Positions 38,300-47,786 of a DNA stretch of 51,149 nucleotides are shown here, piece after piece; positions within the stretch are counted from its first letter, which is position 1; every line of letters starts with the position of its first letter. The stretch lies in the NCBI GenBank assembly GCA_016790225.1, contig JAEUOZ010000072.1, forward strand, positions 1-51,149, given 5' to 3'. A model generated the notes under the pieces. That model ran no database searches. It saw nothing but the letters and a program-made list of their open reading frames with translations, and was not told where the DNA came from. The translations under genes and the position numbers were made by a program. The DNA comes from Rubrivivax sp. Lineage in GTDB: Bacteria > Pseudomonadota > Gammaproteobacteria > Burkholderiales > Burkholderiaceae.

Positions 38300-40018
38300 A
38301 TGGCCCGGATTCAGAACTGGAAACCCGAAGACCCGAAGTTCTGGCAGGAGACCGGCAGCGCCATCGCGTGGCGCACCTGCGGCATCACGACCTTCTCGCT
38401 CATCTTCTCGTTCGCCACCTGGTTCGTGATGAGCGCGGTGGTGGTGCGCATGCCGGCCATCGGCTTCAAGTTCACCACCACCGAGCTGTTCTGGCTGGCG
38501 GCCATCCCCGGCCTCGCCTCGGGCATCCTGCGGCTGATCCACAGCAACTTCATTCCGGTGCTCGGCACCCGGCCGGTGATCAGCATCGCCACCATCATCA
38601 AGATCATCCCGATGGTCTGGCTGGGTTTGGCGATCCAGGACCTGAACACCTCGTGGACGACCTTCATGGTCATCGGTTTCCTGTGCGGCCTGGGCGGCGG
38701 CGACTTCTCGTCGTACATGCCCTCGACCAGCATCTTCTTCCCGAAGCGGCTGCAGGGCACCGCGATGGGCATCCAGGCGGGCCTGGGAAACTTCGGCGTC
38801 TCCATCGTGCAGTTCGTGGCGCCGTGGATCATCGGTTTCGCGGCGCTGGGCACCATCGCCGGTGGGCCGCAGGTCTTCACCAAGGCCGACCCGATCAAGG
38901 GTGCGCTCACCGTCACCAAGGACGGCGGCATCGTCAAGGACGTGGTCGTCAACAAGCCCGAGCTCGCCGCGGCGATCGAGGTGGTGAAGGCCGACGGCGT
39001 GCTCAAGGATGTGGTGCTGCGCGAGACCGACAAGGTCAAGCCCATCCGCACCGAGGTGAAGAAGGACCCGAAGGGGGCCATCACCGAGGTGGTGCCGACC
39101 CAGGGCGTCGCGCTGGAGGTCAAGCGCAACGCCGCCGGCGCCATCACCGACGTGGCGGTGCGCAACGTGGTCAAGAAGGCGATGTGGCTGCAGAACGCCG
39201 CCTATGTCTGGGTGCCGTTCCTGGTGCTGGCGACGATTCTCTCGGTGGTCTTCCTGAAGAGCCTGCAGCTGCCCACGCGCGGCTTCATGGGCCAGTTCGA
39301 GATCCTGAGCAAGCGCAACCGCGCGCGCACGCACACCTGGAACTGCACCATCACCTACATCTGCTCGTTCGGTTCGTTCTCCGGCTTCTCGGCGGCGTTC
39401 CCGATGCTGATCAAGACGCTGTACGGCAACTTCGACGGCGCGCCCGACCCGCTGGCCTACGCGTACCTCGGGCCGCTGATCGGCGGGCTGGTGCGTGTGC
39501 TCACCGGCGGCTTGTTCGACAAGATCGGCGGCAGCAAGGGCATGCACTGGACGACCATCGGCCAGGTCGCAGGTGTGGTGTTCCTGGTTGCCGGCGGCTA
39601 CCTCACGCCCACCAGCGTGGAGCAGTTCAGCGGCTTCCTGTGGGGCATGCTGTGGATCTTCCTGATGTCGGGCATCAACAACGCGGCCACGTTCCGCCAG
39701 TACCCGATCGTCTTCGCGTACTCGCCGGCCAAGGGAGCGCAGATGCTCGGCTGGACCGGCGCCTGGGCGGCCTTCGGCCCGTTCGTGTGGAACGCGCTGA
39801 TCGCCACCTCGCTGGCCAAGACGGGCACCGTGACGGCGTTCTTCGTCGGTGCCGCGGTGTTCTACGTGTACTCGCTGGGCGTGAACTGGTGGTACTACAC
39901 CCGCAAGGGATCCGAGCGCTTCGACTACGGCAATGCCGGCGGCACCTGGTGGGACAAGCTGCCCGAGGCCGACAAGGAGCGCATGAAGCGCGTCGACCTG
40001 CACCAGCAGCCGGCCTGA
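38300..40018 (+). CDS. NarK2-like MFS transporter with four-repeat insertion
   Basis: This 572-residue transporter is about 110 residues longer than E. coli NarK. The start WKPEDPKFWQETG matches the NarK group, as do WLAAIPGLASGILRL, GLGGGDFSSYMPSTSIFFPKR and the second-half LGPLIGGLVRVLTGGLFDKIGG. The extra length is in the loop between helices 5 and 6 (about residues 188-293). That loop has four copies of a short motif: TVTKDGGIVKDVVV (204), VVKADGVLKDVVLR (228), EVKKDPKGAITEVVP (252) and EVKRNAAGAITDVAVR (273). In MFS topology this loop faces the periplasm. The usual role would be nitrate/nitrite exchange; the insertion's role is unknown. Confidence 0.9.
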   Translation: MARIQNWKPEDPKFWQETGSAIAWRTCGITTFSLIFSFATWFVMSAVVVRMPAIGFKFTTTELFWLAAIPGLASGILRLIHSNFIPVLGTRPVISIATIIKIIPMVWLGLAIQDLNTSWTTFMVIGFLCGLGGGDFSSYMPSTSIFFPKRLQGTAMGIQAGLGNFGVSIVQFVAPWIIGFAALGTIAGGPQVFTKADPIKGALTVTKDGGIVKDVVVNKPELAAAIEVVKADGVLKDVVLRETDKVKPIRTEVKKDPKGAITEVVPTQGVALEVKRNAAGAITDVAVRNVVKKAMWLQNAAYVWVPFLVLATILSVVFLKSLQLPTRGFMGQFEILSKRNRARTHTWNCTITYICSFGSFSGFSAAFPMLIKTLYGNFDGAPDPLAYAYLGPLIGGLVRVLTGGLFDKIGGSKGMHWTTIGQVAGVVFLVAGGYLTPTSVEQFSGFLWGMLWIFLMSGINNAATFRQYPIVFAYSPAKGAQMLGWTGAWAAFGPFVWNALIATSLAKTGTVTAFFVGAAVFYVYSLGVNWWYYTRKGSERFDYGNAGGTWWDKLPEADKERMKRVDLHQQPA

Positions 40019-40055
40019 GTGCCGCACCCCGCCCACGAGTTGCCGCGAACCCGCC

Positions 40056-40256
40056 ATGGACACCCTCGTCAACGCCGGCGCCATCGCCTACGGGCTCGCG
40101 CTCGTGGCCGCCACCTTCGTGCGCGTGCCGCTGACCGAGGCGCTGCGCATCGATGCGCTGTTCATCCCGCAGGCCAGCGACAAGACGCGGCCGCTGAACC
40201 TGGTGCTGGGGTTGGCGATCGCGGGCTACGGCGCCTGGTCGCTGTGGGTGCGCTGA
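40056..40256 (+). CDS. Small two-span membrane protein in the nar locus
   Basis: This 66-residue product has two hydrophobic segments (residues 5-24 and 47-63) joined by a polar loop (IDALFIPQASDKTRPLN). It lies 37 bases after one nitrate transporter gene and 61 before the next, on the same strand. It uses the same codon bias as its neighbours, which favours a real gene, but the ribosome site is weak. No family is recognised. A subunit or stabiliser of a neighbouring transporter is possible. Confidence 0.55.
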   Translation: MDTLVNAGAIAYGLALVAATFVRVPLTEALRIDALFIPQASDKTRPLNLVLGLAIAGYGAWSLWVR

Positions 40257-40317
40257 CCAGGTACCGCCTCGGCCAGCGCCCTCACGCGTCTGCCTGCATC
40301 GCCTTGCCGTCGAGCCC

Positions 40318-41706
40318 GTGAACGCCGTGCATGCCATCACGCACTGGGACCCCGAGGACTCGGGGTTCTGGCGCGCGCGCGGCCAGCGTGTGGCGCAGCG
40401 CAACCTGTGGCTGTCCATCACGTCGCTGACCTTGTCGTTCGCGGTGTGGATGATGTGGTCGGTGGTCGTCGTGCACCTGCCGGCGGTGGGGTTCCGCTAC
40501 TCGACCAATCAGCTCTATTGGCTGGCGGCGCTGCCGGCGCTTTCGGGGGCGACCCTGCGCTTCGTCTACGCCTTCGCCGTGCCGGTGTTCGGCGGCCGGC
40601 GCTGGACGGCGCTGGCCACCGCGAGCCTGATGCTGCCCGCGCTGGGCGTGGGGTTTGCCGTGCAGGACCCGACCACGCCGTTCGAGTGGATGGTGGGCCT
40701 GGCGCTGCTTTGCGGCCTGGGTGGCGGCAACTTCGCCAGCTCGATGGCGCACATCAGCTTCTTCTACCCCAAGGCGCGCGTCGGCACGGCGCTGGGCATG
40801 AACGCGGGGCTGGGCAACCTCGGGGTGCCGCTGGCACAGTTGATCGTGCCGCTGGTCATCACGGCGGGCGTCTTCGGCGTCTGGGGCGGTGCCGCGCAAA
40901 CCGACTCGCAGGGTGCGCACTGGTGGCTGCAGAACGCCGGCTTCGTCTGGGTGCCGTTCATCGCGCTGGCCAGCCTGGCGGCCTGGTTCGGCATGGACGA
41001 CTTGGCCCAAGCGCGCGGCAGCTTCGCCGAGCAGGCGGTGATCTTCGAGCGGCGCCACAACTGGTGGATGTGCTGGCTGTACACCGGCACGTTCGGCAGC
41101 TTCATCGGCCTGGCCGCGGCGGTTCCGCTGCTGGCCGCGCGCGACTTCCCCGGGATCGATACGCGCTGGGCGGTGTGGCTGGGCCCGCTGGTGGGCGCGC
41201 TGGCGCGGCCGCTGGGTGGCTGGCTGAGCGACCGGCTGGGTGGCGCGCGCGTGACCTTCTGGGTGTTCGTGGCGCTTGCGCTGGGCATCGCGGCGCTGCC
41301 GGCCACGCTGCCCAGTGCGTTGGGGCCTGCCGCCACGCCCGCGGCGTTCGTGGCCTTCCTCGCCTGCAGCCTGGCGCTGTTCACCGCGGCCGGCATCGGC
41401 AACGGCAGCACCTTTCGCATGATCCCGCTGATCTTCCTGCGCGAGCGCCGCGCCGCCGTGGCCGCCACCCCACAGGCGCAGGCCGAGGCGCTGCGCGAGG
41501 CGAACAAGGAGGCCGCCGCGGTGCTGGGCTTCTCCAGCGCCATCGCGGCCTACGGCGGCTTCTTCATCCCCAAGACCGTAGGCACGTCGGTGGCGATGAC
41601 CGGCGCGCCGACGGCGGCCTTTGCGATCTTCTTCGCCTTCTACCTTTCCTGCATCGCGATCACGTGGTGGCACTACAGCCGCCGCTTCGCGCCGATGCCC
41701 TGCTGA
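40318..41706 (+). CDS. narK: Nitrate/nitrite antiporter NarK (E. coli type)
   Basis: This 462-residue MFS transporter is close to E. coli NarK/NarU throughout: ITHWDPEDSGFWRARGQRVAQRNLW, the WLAALPALSGATLRFVYAF stretch containing the first substrate arginine, GGNFASSMAHISFFYPK, FGSFIGLAAAVPLL, GALARPLGGWLSDRLGG with the second arginine, and AAVLGFSSAIAAYGGFFIPK. It should exchange nitrate for nitrite across the inner membrane. The frame starts at GTG 40318. The narG start is 25 bases after its stop, so it feeds the reductase directly. Confidence 0.94.
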   Translation: MNAVHAITHWDPEDSGFWRARGQRVAQRNLWLSITSLTLSFAVWMMWSVVVVHLPAVGFRYSTNQLYWLAALPALSGATLRFVYAFAVPVFGGRRWTALATASLMLPALGVGFAVQDPTTPFEWMVGLALLCGLGGGNFASSMAHISFFYPKARVGTALGMNAGLGNLGVPLAQLIVPLVITAGVFGVWGGAAQTDSQGAHWWLQNAGFVWVPFIALASLAAWFGMDDLAQARGSFAEQAVIFERRHNWWMCWLYTGTFGSFIGLAAAVPLLAARDFPGIDTRWAVWLGPLVGALARPLGGWLSDRLGGARVTFWVFVALALGIAALPATLPSALGPAATPAAFVAFLACSLALFTAAGIGNGSTFRMIPLIFLRERRAAVAATPQAQAEALREANKEAAAVLGFSSAIAAYGGFFIPKTVGTSVAMTGAPTAAFAIFFAFYLSCIAITWWHYSRRFAPMPC

Positions 41707-41731
41707 CGACTCACCCAAGGACGACGACACC

Positions 41732-44700
41732 ATGAGTCATTTCCTCGACCGCCTGACCCATTTCTCGCTGCCCAAGGAGGTTTTCGCCAACGGGCATGGC
41801 CAGGCCACCGGCGAAGACCGGACCTGGGAAGACGCCTACCGCAACCGTTGGGCCACCGACAAGGTCGTGCGCAGCACGCACGGCGTGAACTGCACGGGCT
41901 CGTGCAGCTGGAAGATCTACGTCAAGGGCGGCATCGTCACCTGGGAGACGCAGCAGACCGATTACCCGCGCACGCGGCCCGACCTGCCCAACCACGAGCC
42001 GCGCGGCTGCGCGCGCGGTGCGTCGTACTCCTGGTACCTGTACAGCGCCAACCGCCTGAAGTACCCGCTGGTGCGCGGCCGCCTGCTGGAGCGCTGGCGC
42101 GCGGCGCTGAAGGTGGCCAAGACCCCGGTCGACGCGTGGGCGCTGATTGTCGAGAACGCCGAAGCGCGGCGCGACTACCAGAAGGTGCGCGGCATGGGCG
42201 GCTTCGTGCGCAGCACCTGGGACGAGGTGAACCAGCTCATCGCCGCGGCCAACGTCTACACGATCAAGACACACGGCCCCGACCGCGTCATCGGCTTCAG
42301 CCCGATCCCGGCCATGAGCATGGTGAGCTACGCCGCCGGCAGCCGCTACCTGTCGCTGATCGGCGGCGTGTGCATGAGCTTCTACGACTGGTACTGCGAC
42401 CTGCCGCCTTCGAGCCCGCAGGTGTGGGGCGAGCAGACCGACGTGCCCGAGAGTGCCGACTGGTACAACAGCACCTACATCATGGCCTGGGGGTCTAACG
42501 TCCCACAGACGCGCACACCCGACGCGCACTTCTTCACCGAGGTGCGCTACAAGGGCGCCAAGACCGTGGCCATCACGCCCGACTACAGCGAGGTGGCCAA
42601 GCTGGCCGACATCTGGCTGCACCCCAAGCAGGGCACCGATGCGGCGCTGGCGATGGCCATGGGGCACGTGGCGCTCAACGAGTTCTACTTCAAGTCCCGC
42701 TCGCCGTACTTCGATGACTACGCGCGCCGCTATACCGATCTGCCGCTGCTGGTGATGCTCAAGGAGCACACCCTGCCGGATGGCAGCAAGACGCTGGTGC
42801 CTGACCGCTACCTGCGCGCCAGTGATTTCAACGGCAAGCTGGGGCAGCAGAACAACCCGGAATGGAAGACCGTGGCCTTCGACACCGGAGGCCGCGCGGT
42901 CCTGCCCAACGGCAGCATCGGGTTCCGCTGGACGCCCGAGGGTGGCCCTGACCAGGGCAAGTGGAACCTGGAGAACAAGGAAGCGCGCCATGGTGCCGAA
43001 GTCAGGCTGAAGCTCTCGGTGCTGGAAGACGGCCACCAGGCGTATGAGGTTGTCGGCGTCGCGCTGCCGTACTTCGGTGGCGTGAACACCCCGCACTTCA
43101 CGGCCAACGCCCAGAACGGCGACATCAACTTCGTCAAGGTGCCGGCCGTGCGCCTGCGCCTGGGCAAGGAGGGTGAGCACCGCGAGGCGCTGGTGGCCAC
43201 GGTGTTCGATCTGCAGGTGGCGCAGTACGGCATCAACCGGGGCCTGGGCAGTGGCGCCCGCGCCGTCGGGCCTGACGGCGCCTACCCGTCCAGCTACGAC
43301 GACGATGCCGCGTACACGCCGGCCTGGGCCGAGAGCATCACCGGCACGCCACGCGAGCAGATCATCACCGTGGCCCGCCAGTTCGCCGAGAACGCGCACA
43401 AGACACACGGCAAGAGCATGGTGATCATCGGCGCGGCGATGAACCATTGGTACCACGCCGACATGAACTACCGCGGCGTCATCAACCTGCTGATGATGTG
43501 CGGATGCATCGGCCAGAGCGGCGGCGGCTGGGCGCACTACGTGGGCCAGGAGAAGCTGCGCCCGCAGACCGGCTGGACGGCGCTGGCCTTTGCGCTGGAC
43601 TGGATTCGCCCTCCGCGGCAGATGAACAGCACCAGCTTCTTCTACGCGCACACGGACCAGTGGCGCTACGAGAAGCTGGGCATGGAAGAGATCGTGTCAC
43701 CGACGCTGAGCGAGGCCGACAGGAAGGCCTTCGGTGGCAGCATGATCGACTACAACGTGCGCGCCGAGCGCATGGGCTGGCTGCCCAGCGCGCCGCAGCT
43801 CAAGACCAACCCGCTGCAAGTCGTGAAGGACGCCAGCGCCGCCGGACTGGACGCCAAGGACTACGTCGTCAAGGCGCTGAAGGACGGCACGGTGCAGATG
43901 AGCTGCGAGGACCCCGACGCGCCGCAGAACTGGCCGCGCGTGCTCTTCGTCTGGCGCAGCAACCTGCTGGGTTCTTCGGGCAAGGGCCACGAGTATTTCT
44001 GCAAGCACCTGCTGGGCACGGAAAACGGCATCCAGGGCAAGGACCTTGGAGCCGACCAAGCGAAACCGAAAGAAGTGAAGTGGCACGCCGAAGCCCCGGT
44101 CGGCAAGCTCGATCTGGTGGTGACGCTGGACTTCCGCATGAGCACCACCTGCCTCTACAGCGACATCGTGCTGCCCACGGCCAGCTGGTACGAGAAGAAC
44201 GATCTCAATACCAGCGACATGCACCCCTTCATCCACCCGCTCAGCGCGGCCGTGGATCCGGTGTGGCAAAGCCGCAGCGACTGGGAAATCTACAAGGGCT
44301 TTGCCAAGACCTTCAGCGAGCTCTGTGTCGGTCATCTGGGCGTGGAGAAGGACATCGTGCTCACGCCGCTCATGCACGACACCGCGGCAGAGCTGGCGCA
44401 GCCCTTCGACGTGAAGGAGTGGAAGAAGGGCCAGTGCGAGCTGATTCCCGGCAAGACCGCACCGCAGATCACCGTGGTCGAGCGTGACTACCCGAATGTG
44501 TTCAAGCGCTTCACCGCGCTGGGCCCGCTGATGGACAAGCTGGGCAACGGCGGCAAGGGCATCGGCTGGAAGACGGGCACCGAGGTGGAGCAACTGGGCC
44601 AGCTCAACGGCCTGACGCAGGCCGAGGGTGTCAGCAAGGGCATGCCCAAGATCGTGACGGACATCGACGCCTGCGAAGTGATCCTGCAGCTGGCGCCGGA

Positions 44701-45577
44701 AACGAACGGCCACGTGGCGGTGAAGGCCTGGCAGGCCCTGGGCAAGCAGACGGGCCGAGACCATACCCATCTGGCGCTGTACCGCGAGGACGAAAAGATC
44801 CGCTACCGCGACGTGCAGGCCCAGCCGCGCAAGATCATCAGCAGCCCCACCTGGAGCGGCATCGAAAGCGAGACCGTCAGCTACAACGCCGGCTACACCA
44901 ATGTGCACGAGCTGATTCCCTGGCGCACGCTCACCGGGCGCCAGCAGTTCTACCTGGATCACCCCTGGGTGATCGCCTTCGGCGAAGCCATGAGCAGCTA
45001 CCGCCCGCCGGTGGACCTGAAGACCACCTCCGGCATCCACAACATCAGGCCGAACGGCAACCCGGAAATCCTGCTGAACTTCATCACGCCGCACCAGAAG
45101 TGGGGCATCCACAGCACCTACAGCGACAACCTGCTGATGCTCACGCTCAACCGCGGCGGCCCGGTGGTGTGGCTGAGTGAAGACGACGCCAAACGTTCAG
45201 GAATAGCTGACAACGACTGGGTCGAGGTCTTCAACATCAACGGCGCGATCGCGGCGCGTGCGGTGGTCAGCCAGCGTGTGAACCCCGGCATGCTGCTGAT
45301 GTACCACGCGCAGGAAAAGATCGTGAATACACCGGGCTCGCAGATCACCGGCGTGCGCGGCGGCATCCACAACAGCGTCACCCGCATCGTGACCAAGCCC
45401 ACCCACATGATCGGCGGCTACGCGCAGTTCAGCTACGGCTTCAACTACTACGGAACCATCGGCACGAATCGCGACGAGTTTGTCGTGGTGCGCAAGATGG
45501 CGAAAGTCGATTGGCTGGATACCCCGGCGGATGAGCACCTCGCAGTCGCCTACCAGAGTCAAGGAGAAAACCCGTGA
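41732..45577 (+). CDS. narG: Respiratory nitrate reductase alpha subunit
   Basis: This 1281-residue molybdenum (bis-MGD) catalytic subunit reduces nitrate to nitrite on the cytoplasmic side. AAGGA precedes the ATG. The FS0 iron-sulfur ligands His50, Cys54, Cys58 and Cys93 fall at the E. coli numbering (HGVNCTGSC, then RGCARG), and the Mo ligand is Asp223 in WYCDLPPSSPQ. The protein has no Tat signal, as expected for membrane-bound NarG. It is slightly longer than the E. coli protein. It overlaps narH by GTGA, giving translational coupling. Confidence 0.97.
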   Translation: MSHFLDRLTHFSLPKEVFANGHGQATGEDRTWEDAYRNRWATDKVVRSTHGVNCTGSCSWKIYVKGGIVTWETQQTDYPRTRPDLPNHEPRGCARGASYSWYLYSANRLKYPLVRGRLLERWRAALKVAKTPVDAWALIVENAEARRDYQKVRGMGGFVRSTWDEVNQLIAAANVYTIKTHGPDRVIGFSPIPAMSMVSYAAGSRYLSLIGGVCMSFYDWYCDLPPSSPQVWGEQTDVPESADWYNSTYIMAWGSNVPQTRTPDAHFFTEVRYKGAKTVAITPDYSEVAKLADIWLHPKQGTDAALAMAMGHVALNEFYFKSRSPYFDDYARRYTDLPLLVMLKEHTLPDGSKTLVPDRYLRASDFNGKLGQQNNPEWKTVAFDTGGRAVLPNGSIGFRWTPEGGPDQGKWNLENKEARHGAEVRLKLSVLEDGHQAYEVVGVALPYFGGVNTPHFTANAQNGDINFVKVPAVRLRLGKEGEHREALVATVFDLQVAQYGINRGLGSGARAVGPDGAYPSSYDDDAAYTPAWAESITGTPREQIITVARQFAENAHKTHGKSMVIIGAAMNHWYHADMNYRGVINLLMMCGCIGQSGGGWAHYVGQEKLRPQTGWTALAFALDWIRPPRQMNSTSFFYAHTDQWRYEKLGMEEIVSPTLSEADRKAFGGSMIDYNVRAERMGWLPSAPQLKTNPLQVVKDASAAGLDAKDYVVKALKDGTVQMSCEDPDAPQNWPRVLFVWRSNLLGSSGKGHEYFCKHLLGTENGIQGKDLGADQAKPKEVKWHAEAPVGKLDLVVTLDFRMSTTCLYSDIVLPTASWYEKNDLNTSDMHPFIHPLSAAVDPVWQSRSDWEIYKGFAKTFSELCVGHLGVEKDIVLTPLMHDTAAELAQPFDVKEWKKGQCELIPGKTAPQITVVERDYPNVFKRFTALGPLMDKLGNGGKGIGWKTGTEVEQLGQLNGLTQAEGVSKGMPKIVTDIDACEVILQLAPETNGHVAVKAWQALGKQTGRDHTHLALYREDEKIRYRDVQAQPRKIISSPTWSGIESETVSYNAGYTNVHELIPWRTLTGRQQFYLDHPWVIAFGEAMSSYRPPVDLKTTSGIHNIRPNGNPEILLNFITPHQKWGIHSTYSDNLLMLTLNRGGPVVWLSEDDAKRSGIADNDWVEVFNINGAIAARAVVSQRVNPGMLLMYHAQEKIVNTPGSQITGVRGGIHNSVTRIVTKPTHMIGGYAQFSYGFNYYGTIGTNRDEFVVVRKMAKVDWLDTPADEHLAVAYQSQGENP

Positions 45578-47097
45578 AAGTACGCGCACAGATCGGCATG
45601 GTGCTGAACCTGGACAAGTGCATCGGCTGCCATACCTGCAGCGTGACCTGCAAGAACGTCTGGACCAGCCGCCCCGGCGTCGAATACGCCTGGTTCAACA
45701 ACGTCGAGACCAAGCCCGGCATCGGCTACCCCAAGGAATGGGAGAACCAGGACAAGTGGAACGGCGGCTGGGTTCGCAAGGCCAACGGCAGCATCGAGCC
45801 GCGCCAGGGCGGCAAGTGGAAGCTCTTGATGAAGATCTTCGCCAACCCCAAGCTGCCGCAGATCGACGACTACTACGAGCCCTTCACCTTCGACTACGAG
45901 CACCTGCAGTCGGCGCCCGAGATGCAGCACGCGCCCACCGCACGGCCGCGCAGCCTGATCACCGGCAAGCGCATGGAGAAGATCGAGTGGGGCCCGAACT
46001 GGGAGGAGATCCTGGGCGGCGAGTTCAGCAAGCGCAGCAAGGACGCGAACTTTGAGGCCATCCAGAAGGACATCTACGGCCAGTTCGAGAACACCTTCAT
46101 GATGTACCTGCCCCGGTTGTGCGAGCACTGCCTGAACCCGGCGTGCGTGGCCTCGTGCCCCTCGGGCAGCATCTACAAGCGCGAGGAAGACGGCATCGTC
46201 CTGATCGACCAGGACAAGTGCCGCGGCTGGCGCATGTGCGTGAGCGGCTGCCCCTACAAGAAGATCTACTACAACTGGAAGAGCGGCAAGGCCGAGAAGT
46301 GCATCTTCTGCTACCCGCGTATCGAGGCCGGCCAGCCCACGGTGTGCAGCGAGACCTGCGTCGGCCGCATCCGCTACTTGGGTGTACTGCTGTACGACGC
46401 CGACCGCATCCAGGAGGCGGCCAGCGTCGAGCATGACAAGGACCTGTACCAGGCGCAGCTCGACATCTTCCTGGACCCGAACGACCCGAAGGTCATCGCG
46501 CAGGCGCGGACCGATGGCATTCCCGACAACTGGCTGGAAGCCGCGAAGAACAGCCCGGTCTACAAGATGGCGGTGGACTGGAAGGTGGCGCTGCCGCTGC
46601 ACCCCGAGTACCGCACGCTGCCGATGGTGTGGTACGTGCCGCCGCTCAGTCCCATCACCGCCGCGGCCAATGCCGGCCAGGTGGGCACCAACGGCGAGAT
46701 CCCCGATGTCAACCAGCTGCGCATCCCGGTCAAGTATCTCGCCAACCTGCTGACGGCGGGCGACACCGCGCCGGTGGTGCGGGCACTCGAGCGGATGCTG
46801 GCGATGCGCGCCTACCAGCGCGCCAAGCATGTCGACGGCAGCGCCAACAACGCCGCCATCGCGCAGGTCAAGCTCACCGTAAGCGAAGTCGAGGACATGT
46901 ACCGCGTAATGGCGATCGCCAACTACGAGGACCGCTTCGTCATCCCGACCACGCACCGCGAATATGCGGAGAACGCCTTCAACGTGCGCGGCGGCTGTGG
47001 CTTCAGCTTCGGCAACGGCTGCAGCGAAGGCGTCACCGAGACCAGCCTGTTCGGCAGCGAGAAGAAGCGCACCATCCCCATCAAGGCCACTGTATGA
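45574..47097 (+). CDS. narH: Respiratory nitrate reductase beta subunit
   Basis: This 507-residue electron-transfer subunit carries four clusters. Cysteine groups in order are CIGCHTCSVTC, CEHCLNPACVASC, CRGWRMCVSGC and CIFCYPR with CSETC. The tryptophan in CRGWRMC replaces a cysteine, as in the [3Fe-4S] cluster of NarH. It relays electrons from NarI to NarG. The GTG start overlaps the narG stop; the narJ ATG overlaps its own stop (ATGA). Confidence 0.97.
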   Translation: MKVRAQIGMVLNLDKCIGCHTCSVTCKNVWTSRPGVEYAWFNNVETKPGIGYPKEWENQDKWNGGWVRKANGSIEPRQGGKWKLLMKIFANPKLPQIDDYYEPFTFDYEHLQSAPEMQHAPTARPRSLITGKRMEKIEWGPNWEEILGGEFSKRSKDANFEAIQKDIYGQFENTFMMYLPRLCEHCLNPACVASCPSGSIYKREEDGIVLIDQDKCRGWRMCVSGCPYKKIYYNWKSGKAEKCIFCYPRIEAGQPTVCSETCVGRIRYLGVLLYDADRIQEAASVEHDKDLYQAQLDIFLDPNDPKVIAQARTDGIPDNWLEAAKNSPVYKMAVDWKVALPLHPEYRTLPMVWYVPPLSPITAAANAGQVGTNGEIPDVNQLRIPVKYLANLLTAGDTAPVVRALERMLAMRAYQRAKHVDGSANNAAIAQVKLTVSEVEDMYRVMAIANYEDRFVIPTTHREYAENAFNVRGGCGFSFGNGCSEGVTETSLFGSEKKRTIPIKATV

Positions 47098-47786
47098 GCA
47101 AGCCGTTTCCCCTCACGCTGCGGGTGCTGGCGCACCTGTTGAGCTATCCGGATGCCTCGCTGCGCGAGCACATGGCCGAAATGACGGCAGCGCTGCAAGG
47201 CGAGCGGGCGCTCGGCTCCGATCGCCTGGCCGAGTTGTCGGCGCTGATGCAGCACCTGCGTGCCGCGCGCGCGATGGATGTCGAGGCGCACTACGTCGAG
47301 ACCTTCGACCGTGGCCGTGGCACGGCGCTGCACCTGTTCGAGCATGTGCACGGCGACAGCCGCGACCGCGGGCCGGCCATGATCGACCTGCTGCAGACCT
47401 ACGAGCAGGCCGGGTTGTATCTCACCCCGGGCGAGTTGCCCGATCACCTCACGGTCGTGCTGGAGTACGCCTCGACGCAGCCGCCTGCACAGGCCCGGGC
47501 TTTCCTGCGCGAGCTGACCCACATCCTGCAGGCGATCTTCAGTGCGCTGCTGCGCCGGGAAAGTCCCTATGCCAGCGTGCTGGCAGCGGTGCTCGAACTG
47601 GCCGGCGAGAAGGCCCAGGCCGTGAAGATCCCCGACGAGCCCGGCCTCGACGAAACCTGGGAGGAACCGGCGGCCTTCGGTGGCTGCTCGACCCAGGGCC
47701 AGGCCAGTCCGAGCCAGCCGCAACCGATCAAGATCGTGCGCGCCGTTGCGCGCCAGGCGTCCACCCAGCCGGGAGCATCGGCATGA
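47094..47786 (+). CDS. narJ: Nitrate reductase maturation chaperone
   Basis: This 230-residue cytoplasmic chaperone binds apo-NarG and guides insertion of the Mo cofactor and FS0, as well as membrane attachment. Family features are LAHLLSYPDASLREH near the start, the YVETFDRGRGTALHLFEHVHGDSRDRGPAM core split across residues 63-92, and GELPDHLTVVLEYAS. The C-terminal 40 residues are low-complexity. ATGA overlaps link it to both narH and narI. Confidence 0.95.
   Translation: MSKPFPLTLRVLAHLLSYPDASLREHMAEMTAALQGERALGSDRLAELSALMQHLRAARAMDVEAHYVETFDRGRGTALHLFEHVHGDSRDRGPAMIDLLQTYEQAGLYLTPGELPDHLTVVLEYASTQPPAQARAFLRELTHILQAIFSALLRRESPYASVLAAVLELAGEKAQAVKIPDEPGLDETWEEPAAFGGCSTQGQASPSQPQPIKIVRAVARQASTQPGASA

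Noticed and set aside
38186..40084. Open frame of about 632 codons antisense to the middle NarK gene
   Set aside because: Same cause. The composition is rich in Arg, His, Asp and Gly without motifs, while the sense strand encodes a clear transporter.
41732..45577. Possible Tat-exported (periplasm-facing) NarG
   Set aside because: No twin-arginine signal is present. The N terminus aligns with cytoplasmic NarG, including exact E. coli ligand numbering.
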